This document shows positions 18,603 through 27,948 of a stretch of DNA of 42,347 nt, piece by piece. The position numbers were made by a program, and so were the translations under genes. How positions within the stretch are numbered: position 1 is the first letter of the stretch; every line of letters begins with the position of its first letter. This DNA comes from a virus, in IMG/VR virus record IMGVR_UViG_3300030419_005886, positions 1-42,347 of that record. The stretch is one strand, 5' to 3'. A model generated the notes under the pieces. The model saw nothing but the letters and a program-made list of their open reading frames with translations. It did not search any database and had not been told where the DNA came from.

Positions 18603-20179
18603 TCTTTTTCCTCCACAGGCACTCTGAACTCTTCTGGAGAAACAGCGTCGTCTATTTCTTTTACGTCCATGACCCATACTTTTTTGTTGCCCACAGACTT
18701 ATCTATCCACTTAGAAGAATTGATTGCCCCTATTTCTTTTAGCCGAGTAAACACTTCTGCTTCTTTTATGTTTCTCATCTTTTTAAATTCTTGAATAAAC
18801 ACCACTAGATCACGTCCAGTGAACCACCATTCTTTAATGTCGTCTTCTTCATGTCTGTACACTCCTGCTGAAACAACAGCTAGTTTTGAAGTGGACTCTG
18901 AAAGTCTGCAAAACTCTAGTATGACCTCGTTTAGTACACCTTTCTTTGTCATGTCTGACGGAACATCTACGACTTGAACATCTTGTAGCCACTTATTGAG
19001 CTGTGCAACCCAGTCTGATTTCTTTTTATCGGGAGGACAAGTGTTTAAAACTTCCATACATTTTTGTTGGTACAAAGAGAAGTTATGCAACTGTTTGGTT
19101 TCTAAAACAATGGTTTGTCCATCAATGTCTAAATGCCAAAGAGGTGGGTCTGTCATGTATTTTCTAAGCCCACCATAGACCGGCTCTCTTTGTGATGCGT
19201 CTATGCCGTATCTTCTTGTAATACATATACCGCTTTGACAAAACCCTTTAAGTGGGTCTTTGCTACATTGGTATCTGTACTCATTTTTCTCTAGGCTCTG
19301 AATAATTGTGTTAAGTTCGCTGTGAGATAAAGGTTTTACACAAGCTGTTTTGTTAACTTCTTGCAGTTTGTCTTTCCATTCTTCGCCTTCGGGATAAACT
19401 TTTCTTAGAAACACACCGTAGTTTAACATTGCATTGTTTCTCGTACCTTCTGGCACACCGTTAAGTTTCATGTGCACCAAGCAAGGAGGTGCCTCGTCCC
19501 ATAGGCCGTCTCCGTTTAGTTGTTTCTTTCGACCTTTGCGTACTGCGACAAAAGCGTCTAACTCTTCTTCGCTAATGGCCCTTCTTTTAACTATTCTAAT
19601 AAACTCTTCCGGTCCAGCAGCGTCTCCTTTTGCGTTTATTGCATAACGGGTTGTGTCGTTTCCAGAAAAATAGGGCATATTAAGCCAGTTTCCAGTTTGT
19701 TTTTCTTGCGGTAGTTGTTTAGACCACTCATATTGTTTAGGAAAAATCTCGTCTCCTGTTCTTCCCATTGAAGCCGCTATTTCTTCTAGTTTGTTTTGAA
19801 GTTTAAAAGCCGGGATAGGCTCTTTGGTAAATAAGAACAGATGTACCCCACCTGATTTAGTCATGCAGGGTACAAGGGGCAATTTCATCTCCTTGATTGT
19901 TTTTAGTATTTCTTTGACATTTATTGGGTACTCATCGACATCGATGCACCCCCAAGAACAGGTCTCGTCATCGGTTAAAGGAACGACTCCTAAAGATAGC
20001 TTACCGGCTAGATGTTTTTTCCATAGCTCAATGGTTAATGGTTCGTGTAGTGTTCTGCCCCTGCCTTCTTTTTTGATTCCCTTTTCTGTGTTCTTCTGTT
20101 TTCCGGTTATTTCGTAGATGCCATGTGCCCTTGTTAAACCAGAAAAAATTTGCATAAATTTTTCCGCTGTTTTTTCCAC
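18593..20179 (-). CDS. TOTE-type archaeo-eukaryotic primase
   Basis: 528 residues, GTG start with AAGGA upstream. Residues about 60-200 form an archaeo-eukaryotic primase domain: GCIDVDEYP (Asp80, Asp82) and the SGGVHLFLF motif (His113), like the primase domain found in TOTE conflict systems and many phages. A Cys-rich segment (CSKDPLKGFCQSGIC) could bind zinc, and the C-terminal third looks like winged-helix DNA-binding modules. It makes primers for the polymerase. Unlike TOTE proteins it is not fused to a helicase; separate SF1 and SNF2-type helicases lie nearby. Confidence 0.85.
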   Translation of the reverse strand: MEKTAEKFMQIFSGLTRAHGIYEITGKQKNTEKGIKKEGRGRTLHEPLTIELWKKHLAGKLSLGVVPLTDDETCSWGCIDVDEYPINVKEILKTIKEMKLPLVPCMTKSGGVHLFLFTKEPIPAFKLQNKLEEIAASMGRTGDEIFPKQYEWSKQLPQEKQTGNWLNMPYFSGNDTTRYAINAKGDAAGPEEFIRIVKRRAISEEELDAFVAVRKGRKKQLNGDGLWDEAPPCLVHMKLNGVPEGTRNNAMLNYGVFLRKVYPEGEEWKDKLQEVNKTACVKPLSHSELNTIIQSLEKNEYRYQCSKDPLKGFCQSGICITRRYGIDASQREPVYGGLRKYMTDPPLWHLDIDGQTIVLETKQLHNFSLYQQKCMEVLNTCPPDKKKSDWVAQLNKWLQDVQVVDVPSDMTKKGVLNEVILEFCRLSESTSKLAVVSAGVYRHEEDDIKEWWFTGRDLVVFIQEFKKMRNIKEAEVFTRLKEIGAINSSKWIDKSVGNKKVWVMDVKEIDDAVSPEEFRVPVEEKEWE

Positions 20180-20199
20180 GCGTTTCCTTCATTTTGGAA

Positions 20200-20235
20200 C
20201 GCTCCTTCCCAAAACCCCCGTAAAGGAAAGGAGCG
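20200..20235 (-). other. Stem-loop in the primase leader
   Basis: CGCTCCTT (20200-20207) pairs with AAGGAGCG (20228-20235), an 8-bp stem with a 20-nt loop, in the gap between the ssDNA-binding-like gene and the primase gene. No U-tract follows on the minus strand, so it looks like an RNA-processing or translation-control element more than a terminator. Confidence 0.45.
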
Positions 20236-20243
20236 CCGTTTAC

Positions 20244-21041
20244 TTAGTCGTCTTCCCAATCTGCTTTTTTACCAGACTGTTCTAACGCAGGACTGTTGCT
20301 CTTTGCGCCAGGACCACCAATTTGGTCCATGCCGCCTTTTGCAACGTGCTTAGAGAACTCTTCTGCTTCTGCAAAAAGGTCCTTTTCGCTCTCCTCAAGC
20401 ATCCGCTCCTGTGTGATGTTATAGCTATACCAACTACCACGATCATTGGACTCTACTTGAGTGGATAAACGATACCAGTGAGAGTACGCAGGCGGAGTAA
20501 ACATCCCCTTAGCACCCTTTAGTTTCGTTCCTTGGATCATAGTGTTCCAAGCACGAGAGTGTTTTAGTTGCGATCCTGTCATATTGATTACGCACTTTTG
20601 AGGTGTTTCATCAACGAGCGCGTAGCCATAGTGATTAGCCGTCACTGTCAGTTGGGTTTCCCCTCCTGGAGTGATTAATCGACCTTGACTATCGCGTGTG
20701 CACCGATTCAAAAGATCGGAGTCAGCGGGATGTACAGCCTTTATGCCTCCACCTTTCTCACGCAACCCCCACTCAACAAGTGTTTTGGTGTAGTAAGCCG
20801 GTAAAAACAGAAGGCCTTCATCGCCATTAATGACGATGTTGGTTCCGCTATAAAACAAATCCCCTTCTTCCGCATCTGGGTTATAGTCACTAGACGTTTT
20901 TTGTCTCTGTGGAGACAGCGCCTGAACTATACTCAAACGAGGTGTGCGAAGGTCATCTGCACTTACATCTCCGAAGCCTTTTTCTTCGATGTTTTCAAAT
21001 AGGGACGTTATGGATGTCCCATTTCCTTTCTTCGTTGCCAT
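20244..21041 (-). CDS. Putative ssDNA-binding protein
   Basis: 265 residues. Mixed beta-rich core (about 60-215), then a flexible Gly/Ser/Pro linker and a strongly acidic tail ending ADWEDD. An acidic C-terminal tail is typical of T7 gp2.5-like and bacterial SSBs, where it recruits replication partners. Position directly upstream of primase, helicase and polymerase supports this. I cannot show the OB fold from sequence alone, so the assignment rests on the tail and context. Confidence 0.6.
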   Translation of the reverse strand: MATKKGNGTSITSLFENIEEKGFGDVSADDLRTPRLSIVQALSPQRQKTSSDYNPDAEEGDLFYSGTNIVINGDEGLLFLPAYYTKTLVEWGLREKGGGIKAVHPADSDLLNRCTRDSQGRLITPGGETQLTVTANHYGYALVDETPQKCVINMTGSQLKHSRAWNTMIQGTKLKGAKGMFTPPAYSHWYRLSTQVESNDRGSWYSYNITQERMLEESEKDLFAEAEEFSKHVAKGGMDQIGGPGAKSNSPALEQSGKKADWEDD

Positions 21042-21063
21042 ATCTTGGTTCCTCTTTATTCGT

Positions 21064-21633
21064 TCAACGGTTTATTTTTGTGCGTTTGCCTGTGTACACA
21101 GAGAATTTCTTCTGTATGTCAACATCAAACGATGAATTACCCGATTCGATCATTTCTCTTACGAAAGCTCGAAGGGTGCTTGGATGAACTGCTTCCTTAG
21201 TTTCGGGTAAGTACCCTTCTTTAGAAAGCATTTCTACCAATCTGGAAGCGTCAGCATCTTCGCCTTGACCAAAAGAAACAGTTAGGGTGTTCTTTATAAT
21301 GTCCCCATGACCGTTATCTCTTAACCAATCGTGCGCTGCCTCCAGGTTGGCGGCAGTAATGCGTGCGCTGTAAAATGGATCTGCTGAAATTCGTGATCCG
21401 TCACTGAGTTTTAAATCAGAAACGCCGAGTTCAGCTAATTTATCTGGAATAGTTTGCTCAGAAAGTTCTCTGTGCTGATCTTTTATTTTTCTCAGCCTTT
21501 CTTCTGTGTTCCCTATTTCTCCCTCTAGGACCAGTAAATCGTGACACAACTTACTTAGACTTTTTATAGCAGATTCGTCCATGTCCTCAACTGCTTTTTT
21601 GATGTTTTCTTCAAACATTTCGTTCATCTTCAT
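21064..21633 (-). CDS. Conserved replication-module hypothetical protein
   Basis: 189 residues. The N-terminal 75 residues are helical and coiled-coil like; the middle has a DGSRISADPFYSARI strand-rich segment, then a helical domain and a basic C-terminal end. It overlaps the upstream gene by 4 nt and precedes the ssDNA-binding-like gene. Similar proteins occur next to recombination or ssDNA-binding genes in other phages, but I do not know their function. Confidence 0.6.
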   Translation of the reverse strand: MKMNEMFEENIKKAVEDMDESAIKSLSKLCHDLLVLEGEIGNTEERLRKIKDQHRELSEQTIPDKLAELGVSDLKLSDGSRISADPFYSARITAANLEAAHDWLRDNGHGDIIKNTLTVSFGQGEDADASRLVEMLSKEGYLPETKEAVHPSTLRAFVREMIESGNSSFDVDIQKKFSVYTGKRTKINR

Positions 21634-21935
21634 TTTTTCTTCCCCTTATTTATAGGTATTATGTTATTCGGTACTCGTTCTTCTTCTTTATCTAAATTTA
21701 TTTCAAATTCTGGTATGAAAAAAATTAGTCCCTCGTTATTTACTTCGACGACTTCAACAGATCCTTCTGGTTGGTCTAAGACGGAGTACACATATCTTAG
21801 TGTTTCGTCTAAACTAGCGAAAGGGCCTATTGATTCGCGTAAGTTTTTTTCAAAAGGAGCAAAGTTTATAAACCATCTATTTTTTCTGTCGCTACAGACT
21901 TCTATTTTGGTTGTCGTTCTTCGTTCCTTATTCAT
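21630..21935 (-). CDS. First gene of the replication operon, hypothetical
   Basis: 101 residues from ATG 21935 (MNKERRTTTKIEV). A longer frame to 22013 adds a hydrophobic segment that would run through the divergent promoter region, so I reject it. Small alpha/beta protein with an acidic C-terminal half and a Lys-rich end. No good ribosome site; a possible promoter ends a few bases upstream, so the mRNA may have almost no leader. Function unknown. Confidence 0.6.
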   Translation of the reverse strand: MNKERRTTTKIEVCSDRKNRWFINFAPFEKNLRESIGPFASLDETLRYVYSVLDQPEGSVEVVEVNNEGLIFFIPEFEINLDKEEERVPNNIIPINKGKKK

Positions 21936-21938
21936 AAC

Positions 21939-21967
21939 TTGCACTAAGCATATACTATATGTAGAAT
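21939..21967 (+). promoter_or_regulatory. Promoter for the SNF2-type helicase gene
   Basis: TTGCAC (21939-21944) and TAGAAT (21962-21967) with a 17-nt spacer on the plus strand. Transcription would start near 21974, giving a leader of about 40 nt with AAGGA before ATG 22013. Confidence 0.5.
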
Positions 21968-21976
21968 AGATTGCAA
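21949..21976 (-). promoter_or_regulatory. Divergent promoter for the replication operon
   Basis: On the minus strand TTGCAA (21971-21976) and TATATG (21949-21954) are 16 nt apart. It overlaps the plus-strand promoter, so the two operons may compete or be co-regulated. The -10 is a weak match. Confidence 0.4.
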
Positions 21977-22012
21977 GAAATATTTTAATAAAGAACGAAG
22001 GATATGAAAACA

Positions 22013-23461
22013 ATGGATATAGAAACTTATAAATTCAAAACCGAACCTTACGAGCACCAAATGGAGACTCTTGCCAGGAGTGCTCATAAAAATCTCTATG
22101 CACTTTTCCTTGAGATGGGCCTTGGCAAATCAAAAATCTTATTAGATAACGCCGGTATGCTCTTCGAGCAAGGAAAAATATCTGGTCTGCTAATTATAAC
22201 ACCAAAAGGTAATTTAAGGAACTGGGACACACATGAGATCAACAAGCATTTACCTGATCGCATAGAGAGAAATGTCCTGGTATGGCAACCCAATCACACA
22301 AAACGATGGACCAGGGACTACGATAAAATGGTTAAAGAGGATAGTGACGGTGTTTTAAATGTTTTTCTAGTAAACGTCGAAGCCTTTGCAACAGTTAAGG
22401 CATGTAAATTTGTTGAAGAGTTTTTGGTAACACACGATGTAATGATGGCGATTGATGAATCCACTACGATAAAGAATCCGAAAGCTAAGAGAACAAGACA
22501 TTTAATTAAGCTGGCTCCTCTAGCTGATTACCGAAGAATCCTAACAGGGTTCCCCATTACCAAAGCCCCTCTTGACCTGTACTCACAGTGTTATTTTCTG
22601 TCGCCTAACTTATTGGGTTTTTCTAGCTACTATGCGTTTAGTGCAAGGTATGCGATCACCCAGGCACGCAGAATGGGCGCTCATTCTTTCCAGCAAATTG
22701 TTGGTTTTCAAAAACTTGAAGAGCTCCAACAATCTATTAAAGACTTTTCAATCCGTAAAACGAAAGACCAGTGCCTGGATCTTCCTGCCAAAGTATATAC
22801 AAAGCGTTATGTCGAACTAACGGACGAGCAAAAGAAAGCTTATGGCACCATGAAACAAAAGGCACTGATGATCTTGGAAGACGAAGTGTTTAGCACCATG
22901 AATGTACTGACACAGATTATGCGACTGCAACAGGTGGTCGCAGGTAGTCTGCGCAACGAAGAAGGTGAAACGATTGTCTTGAAAAACAACAGAGTCCGTG
23001 CGGTGCTGGACCTATTAGAAGAAACTTCTGGAAAGGTGGTTGTTTTTGCGGTGTTTCAAACCGATATACAACAATTAGAAAAGGCTATTGCTGCAAAATT
23101 TGGTGAAAGATCTGTGGCCTCTTATTATGGTAAGACGCCCCAGGACGACAGACAGCGGATTATTGATAAGTTCCAAGATCCCGACAGCGAGCTACGCTAT
23201 TTTATTTCTAATCCACAAACAGGCGGTCGCGGTATTACTTTAACAGAGGCCAGCACCATGATCTTTTATTCTAATTCCTATGACCTAGAGCTGAGAGTCC
23301 AGGCAGAGGATCGTATTCACAGAATAGGGCAAGATAAAAGCTGTACCTATGTTGATCTGGTGTCCAAGGACACGGTTGATGAAAAAATTCTTCAAAACCT
23401 TTTAAGCAAAGTTAAGATTAGCAACGAGGTTCTTGGAGAAATACGCAACTGGTTTAAATAA
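22013..23461 (+). CDS. SNF2-like SF2 helicase
   Basis: 482 residues. Walker A EMGLGKSK (34-41), motif II IDES (147-150) in place of DEAH, a GGRGITLTEAS motif V and a QAEDRIHRIGQ motif VI: a complete SNF2-family SF2 ATPase. Such phage proteins act in replication start, recombination or remodelling of protein-DNA complexes. I chose ATG 22013 over 22004 because AAGGA is then about 10 nt upstream; for 22004 it is too close. It is transcribed away from the replication operon. Confidence 0.9.
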   Translation: MDIETYKFKTEPYEHQMETLARSAHKNLYALFLEMGLGKSKILLDNAGMLFEQGKISGLLIITPKGNLRNWDTHEINKHLPDRIERNVLVWQPNHTKRWTRDYDKMVKEDSDGVLNVFLVNVEAFATVKACKFVEEFLVTHDVMMAIDESTTIKNPKAKRTRHLIKLAPLADYRRILTGFPITKAPLDLYSQCYFLSPNLLGFSSYYAFSARYAITQARRMGAHSFQQIVGFQKLEELQQSIKDFSIRKTKDQCLDLPAKVYTKRYVELTDEQKKAYGTMKQKALMILEDEVFSTMNVLTQIMRLQQVVAGSLRNEEGETIVLKNNRVRAVLDLLEETSGKVVVFAVFQTDIQQLEKAIAAKFGERSVASYYGKTPQDDRQRIIDKFQDPDSELRYFISNPQTGGRGITLTEASTMIFYSNSYDLELRVQAEDRIHRIGQDKSCTYVDLVSKDTVDEKILQNLLSKVKISNEVLGEIRNWFK

Positions 23462-23474
23462 GGTATACTGAATT

Positions 23475-23732
23475 ATGGCTTCTTATAAAAAATACTTAAA
23501 AAACCCGGCTACACAAACAACGGTTGACGACATTCTTGCGGACCTTTTACCTATTGTTAAATCGCACTGCGAACGAGACGATGTTGCTCCTTGGGACATG
23601 GCAACAGCCTTAGTGGTCCTGTTGTCTTCGCTAACAAGCAGTTCTGACTTGGACAAAGAGGTCTTGATTCAGTTGACCACATTCATTATGGAAACGACGA
23701 CGGACCAAGGACTTTTCTCAACCAAACATTAG
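23475..23732 (+). CDS. Small helical hypothetical protein
   Basis: 85 residues, mostly predicted helices. The region near its 3' end contains an 11/12 copy of the dispersed 12-mer (23702-23713). It lies between the helicase gene and the second giant virion-like gene with short gaps, apparently in one transcript. No family recognised. Confidence 0.55.
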   Translation: MASYKKYLKNPATQTTVDDILADLLPIVKSHCERDDVAPWDMATALVVLLSSLTSSSDLDKEVLIQLTTFIMETTTDQGLFSTKH

Positions 23733-23747
23733 GTGTATTATAGGGGT

Positions 23748-26700
23748 ATGGCAACATCCCCTAAAGATACAAGCCTGTCTTCGGCTTTTAAGCACTCTTT
23801 CGATCAGCCTCTGGAGAACATGGCAACCACATTTCAAGCCCTCGGCATGGAGGGTTGGGAAGATTTTTTGCGCGATCTTGTCGAAACACCAGAGAACTAC
23901 GAGGCAGCGGCTGGAAAGTTTATCAACGCTCAGTCTGAAGATTGGTGGGACCACAATTGGGAGTATTTTCCAAGAGCTTTATTTGAACAGGCGGGACAGA
24001 TTGCTGGAAGTTTAGCGACAAGAGTTGGAGGTGGGGCGCTTGGTTCTCTTGCTGGTCCTTGGGGAACTGCTGCGGGCCTTTTATTAGGCCCGGCTTTGTT
24101 TGAAGCCGTACAGCTTGCTGGACCCATTGCCTATGAAAGAGCCAGAAACAATAAGAGAGAAGAGCCGACTTGGGACGATTGGAAGGGCGCACTGAGCGCT
24201 TCTGCTTTTTCAGGGGCTCTAAACGCGCTTGGTATTAGAAATGTGGGTGTGCTTAATAACATCGGCAAAGCAGGGCAAACCGCTAAAAGAGCGGCAAAAG
24301 CAACAGCGTCGGAAGGGGGCACCGAATGGCTGCAAGGTTACACGGAACAAGTTGGTGGTACACTAGGAACTGAGCCCTACAAAGACCTAGTGCGTCTTGT
24401 AAAAGGCGCTGATATGACACAAGAACAGAGGGACTCTCTTGGGCCACGAGCACTAGGTCTTGGTCCAGACAAAACCTATGTTGACGCTTCCCGTCTAGGT
24501 CAGTATATACAAGGACTAGACCACAAAGCCGCTAGGGGTGAAGGTTTATTGGGTGCTGGCGCAGGGGGATTTACCCAAGCGGGTACAGACATAGGTAAAG
24601 CGGCGGTGCAAGCTGGGGCAGAGAAACTGGGTGTAACAGCAGCCAGAAGTAAAAAAAGCGCGGAAAAAACCCTGACAGAGAAAAAGAAGGCCAGGGAAGA
24701 AGGAGTTTTCCCAGATGTGCAAGACTCTATACGAAAAGCCGAGGCTGAAAAAAAGGTTTTGTTGAAGGAAAAAGTGCCAAACCTTGCCGAAACCATGTCT
24801 CCTTTAGAAGTAGACACCTTTACACGAAAAATACTTTTAGACCACGACGACATGGTTCAGGAGTACATGGGCGACGAGGGTGCTATGCAAAAGGTAGACA
24901 AAGAGTTGGGCGCTGTAAAAGAAACAATCGCAGGGCTTGGTTTAAATAAAAAAGACCAAAAGAGTGTTTTTAAAGACGTTCTCGATGAACTACAAAGAGC
25001 TCCTGCTGAATACACTACAAACTTGGCAGACATCGACCATGACTATGGTCCTGGCGAAATAGATAGCCTAGACTTTTTTGATATGTTCGCAGTCGAAGAC
25101 TTTGCAAAAAACAGAGCTTCAACCTACCAAACAGATTTTACAGCCACTTTAGATGAAGGTCGTTTTGAAGGGACGAATGTTCCCTATGGGGGAGACGCTC
25201 TTTGGAAAACTACGCCCGAACTTTTCCCTCTTACGGCTGGTGGATCTACTTTGGGGTACAATGTCTTTCCTTTAGGCTCTGTACACCAGGTTTATACCGA
25301 TCCGCAAATCGGCTTTATGAGAGACGCTCCAAAAGGTCCCCTTGACACTACCTTTATGTCCTATAGCCCTTTAATTCAGCACTTAGAAGGACGGTGGGAG
25401 AACAAAGAGGATAAAGTAGACTTTCCAAAAAAACTTATAAACAACGAGCCTATCCCTGCTGCCGAGATGATGCGTTGGCTGTATATTAAGACTCCAGGAA
25501 GCACGGCTGGTAGACTTCACGGTGATTTTCAGGCGACCAAGACAGAGAAAAGCAAATCCAAGATTGCAAGACAAGCGATTGAATCGGGAGTAGCGGAGTT
25601 TTTGCAGGACAGGATAAACGCTGGAGAAAAGGTTACTAAACAAGAGGTTTTGGACGTTTATACCAATCACCGCAACAACTTCAAGTCTGTCCTGCTTTCT
25701 AGCAACGCAAGAGAGGTGAGGCCAGACGATGATGTTCGCCAATCGTTGGTCCTTAAAGGAGTGGGTGAGAGTGTAGCCGAGGCCATGGCGCTGCCCAAGT
25801 CTTTTGGTCCATTGGTGGGAAGTAGGGAATGGGCGGCTAATGAGGCGAAACTTCCGGGGGAGTCTGCTTACTCCTTGGAAGAGGGAGACATGGCCATTTT
25901 TGAAGACGCGTCAAACACTTACTTAGGAAGAGTGTATCAAAAAATAAAAAAAGAGGAGATCGAGAAATCGGAGATTCTTCCAGACGACTATCAGGACATC
26001 GGCGATCCACGAACAAATGAACGTCTTGCTGATGAGTGGGTTGATGTTGTGGAACCAAGGATACAGAAGAAAATGAAAGGGTATTTGGACCTGGCTCCAG
26101 TTATTAACATTCTTACGCCACCTAAAGTAGACGCTAGCCAAAGAGCCATAGAGCCTTATATGCCTAGGCACGGTTCCGACCACCAGTTTGACCAGCACAC
26201 AGGAGAGGGAACCGATAACTTGCGTAGGTTGGGGGAAGACTTAGAAATGCCACTGATCTACACTCCAGAGATTACCAATAGAACCAAAGAACAGTTTGCT
26301 CTTGACGAAGCAAACATGGACCAAGACCTGCCTTTTTTGACGAAGCTGAGAAGCTGGGTGGAGTCAAGAACTGCTCGTAAAAAAACCGATCCCGCTGTTT
26401 TTGATGACAACGACACTATGCACGCTTGGACAGACCCCAGTACGCTTGCCTGGTGGAGAGGCGGCATGTTTGCGCACACTGATGAAAAGTACCAAAACGC
26501 CAAAGGCGCGCTTTTAGCAGAAATACAGTCAAAGCTACACGGGTATGCTCAGTCCCCGAAAAAACCTGAAATATACCGATCACATGTTAAAAACAAGGAC
26601 GCGATGTCCGAAAAAGAAAAAGATCAGTACCGAGAAGGCACAAAAATAACGAGCGCTTGGGACGCGGTATTAAGCAACCCTGATATTCAATACGGTTCTT

Positions 26701-27812
26701 TAACTGGTGGTGCAAAGGAGTTGGGTAAAACGATTTTGTTGCCTTTTCTGCCTAAAGAGGCGATGGGAACAACGCCTGACGCTTCTGCTTTTCCCGGCGT
26801 TCGTTTTCAAGAGGACATGGCTAGAACAGAAACCCCTGTTTTCCCTAAAGACATAGCTGAAGCGTTTAGATCCTATTTGAAGAATTATGTGGACAAAGAA
26901 AAAATAAAAGCTTTTGACAAAAGAGCAGACGAGTTTTCTGAAAACGAGATCGGTCCGGCGGCTTTTGATGTAGCGGTGGAGGCTTTCCAGCGAACACAGC
27001 CTTTTGCGTCCATAGGTCTTAACCTAACTGAGGCCCAAACAAAGGAGTATCTTAAAGACATAAAACACGGGAAGGATAGTGCCTTTTGGCTAGGCCCATC
27101 AAGGTGGAGAAAGAACCTTGTTCGTATGGGGCTTTTGGACGAAGAGTTTGTGGAAGACCCTGAAGTTGTGGCTACGGTGGATGATGCGCTTTCTCTGGCT
27201 AAAAACACGCTTGTTAACGTTGCTGCCAGTAAAAGGGACGCTTTTATTGCTCAAAACCAAGAGATTTATAGGGACGCTTTACTCGCAGTTCCTGGGCTGA
27301 CAGATATTGCTTTGCCTTTTATAGAAAATACGGCGCCTTCTCATAAGGAATACAAGGACGCCAAGAAGACGTTCGATGGGTCCCAGGTTAGAGACGCCGA
27401 CATACGTCCAGACTACCCGCTAAAAGCGGATTGGCCCAAAGCTTTATTACAGGCTTCTATTGTAAAGACTTTGCAACACGATCCAGATATTACTCACATC
27501 TACATTCCTGATGCAGGATTCCGTAGAGCTCCCAGGACTCCTTATTTCCAAGCTTTAGAAGAGGCACAAAAGCTTGCGGACAAGTTTAAACTAGATTTTA
27601 AAATGGTTAATGAGTTCAGAGGGAACGTATTCAACGAGAAGACAGGAGAATATGAGATGGGCCCTGTTAAAGTTTATGCCTTAGAGATCGCACCACTAAG
27701 GGAGACATGGGTATTATACGGAGGAGTAGAAGGTTATCAGAAAGGGGGATTGGTTAAGAAAGCAACGAATCAAGTATTGAATTATGGAGACTACGGAAGA
27801 CGATATATCTAG
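23748..27812 (+). CDS. Second giant ejection / polyvalent-type protein
   Basis: 1354 residues from ATG 23748 (a GTG at 23733, directly after the upstream stop, would add five). The N-terminal 90 residues are acidic and helical; about 80-135 is a Gly/Ala-rich hydrophobic region like the one in the 1852-residue protein; a Lys/Glu-rich helical part follows. The end carries HIYIPDAGFRRAPRTPYF and QKGGLVKKA; the last phrase is typical of virion proteins. It could be an ejected polyvalent protein acting early in the host. It lies far from the virion cluster, beside replication genes. Confidence 0.65.
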   Translation: MATSPKDTSLSSAFKHSFDQPLENMATTFQALGMEGWEDFLRDLVETPENYEAAAGKFINAQSEDWWDHNWEYFPRALFEQAGQIAGSLATRVGGGALGSLAGPWGTAAGLLLGPALFEAVQLAGPIAYERARNNKREEPTWDDWKGALSASAFSGALNALGIRNVGVLNNIGKAGQTAKRAAKATASEGGTEWLQGYTEQVGGTLGTEPYKDLVRLVKGADMTQEQRDSLGPRALGLGPDKTYVDASRLGQYIQGLDHKAARGEGLLGAGAGGFTQAGTDIGKAAVQAGAEKLGVTAARSKKSAEKTLTEKKKAREEGVFPDVQDSIRKAEAEKKVLLKEKVPNLAETMSPLEVDTFTRKILLDHDDMVQEYMGDEGAMQKVDKELGAVKETIAGLGLNKKDQKSVFKDVLDELQRAPAEYTTNLADIDHDYGPGEIDSLDFFDMFAVEDFAKNRASTYQTDFTATLDEGRFEGTNVPYGGDALWKTTPELFPLTAGGSTLGYNVFPLGSVHQVYTDPQIGFMRDAPKGPLDTTFMSYSPLIQHLEGRWENKEDKVDFPKKLINNEPIPAAEMMRWLYIKTPGSTAGRLHGDFQATKTEKSKSKIARQAIESGVAEFLQDRINAGEKVTKQEVLDVYTNHRNNFKSVLLSSNAREVRPDDDVRQSLVLKGVGESVAEAMALPKSFGPLVGSREWAANEAKLPGESAYSLEEGDMAIFEDASNTYLGRVYQKIKKEEIEKSEILPDDYQDIGDPRTNERLADEWVDVVEPRIQKKMKGYLDLAPVINILTPPKVDASQRAIEPYMPRHGSDHQFDQHTGEGTDNLRRLGEDLEMPLIYTPEITNRTKEQFALDEANMDQDLPFLTKLRSWVESRTARKKTDPAVFDDNDTMHAWTDPSTLAWWRGGMFAHTDEKYQNAKGALLAEIQSKLHGYAQSPKKPEIYRSHVKNKDAMSEKEKDQYREGTKITSAWDAVLSNPDIQYGSLTGGAKELGKTILLPFLPKEAMGTTPDASAFPGVRFQEDMARTETPVFPKDIAEAFRSYLKNYVDKEKIKAFDKRADEFSENEIGPAAFDVAVEAFQRTQPFASIGLNLTEAQTKEYLKDIKHGKDSAFWLGPSRWRKNLVRMGLLDEEFVEDPEVVATVDDALSLAKNTLVNVAASKRDAFIAQNQEIYRDALLAVPGLTDIALPFIENTAPSHKEYKDAKKTFDGSQVRDADIRPDYPLKADWPKALLQASIVKTLQHDPDITHIYIPDAGFRRAPRTPYFQALEEAQKLADKFKLDFKMVNEFRGNVFNEKTGEYEMGPVKVYALEIAPLRETWVLYGGVEGYQKGGLVKKATNQVLNYGDYGRRYI

Positions 27813-27948
27813 GGAAAAAGCGGCTTTATATTGGTATAACCAAGGTTATAGAGAGGAGGCTTTGCACCAAAAAATAGAAGAAACCATGGAACGAGGACGA
27901 CTCGTTGACGAGGGTTATATTACTTGTGCAGGCGGGGTTTGCGACTAG
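27784..27948 (+). CDS. 54-aa acidic hypothetical protein
   Basis: Begins METTEDDISREKAALYWYNQ and ends CAGGVCD. It starts inside the 3' end of the giant gene in another frame (29-nt overlap), which suggests translational coupling. The two C-terminal cysteines are in CAGGVC spacing. No family recognised. Confidence 0.5.
   Translation: METTEDDISREKAALYWYNQGYREEALHQKIEETMERGRLVDEGYITCAGGVCD

Noticed and set aside
18603-18677. N-terminal extension of the SF1 helicase
   Set aside because: Would add an Arg-rich stretch over the primase gene; the downstream ATG has GGAGG and puts the Walker A motif at the usual position.
21936-22013. N-terminal extension of the first replication-operon gene with a hydrophobic segment
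   Set aside because: It runs through the divergent promoter region and overlaps the start of the helicase gene; ATG 21935 fits better.
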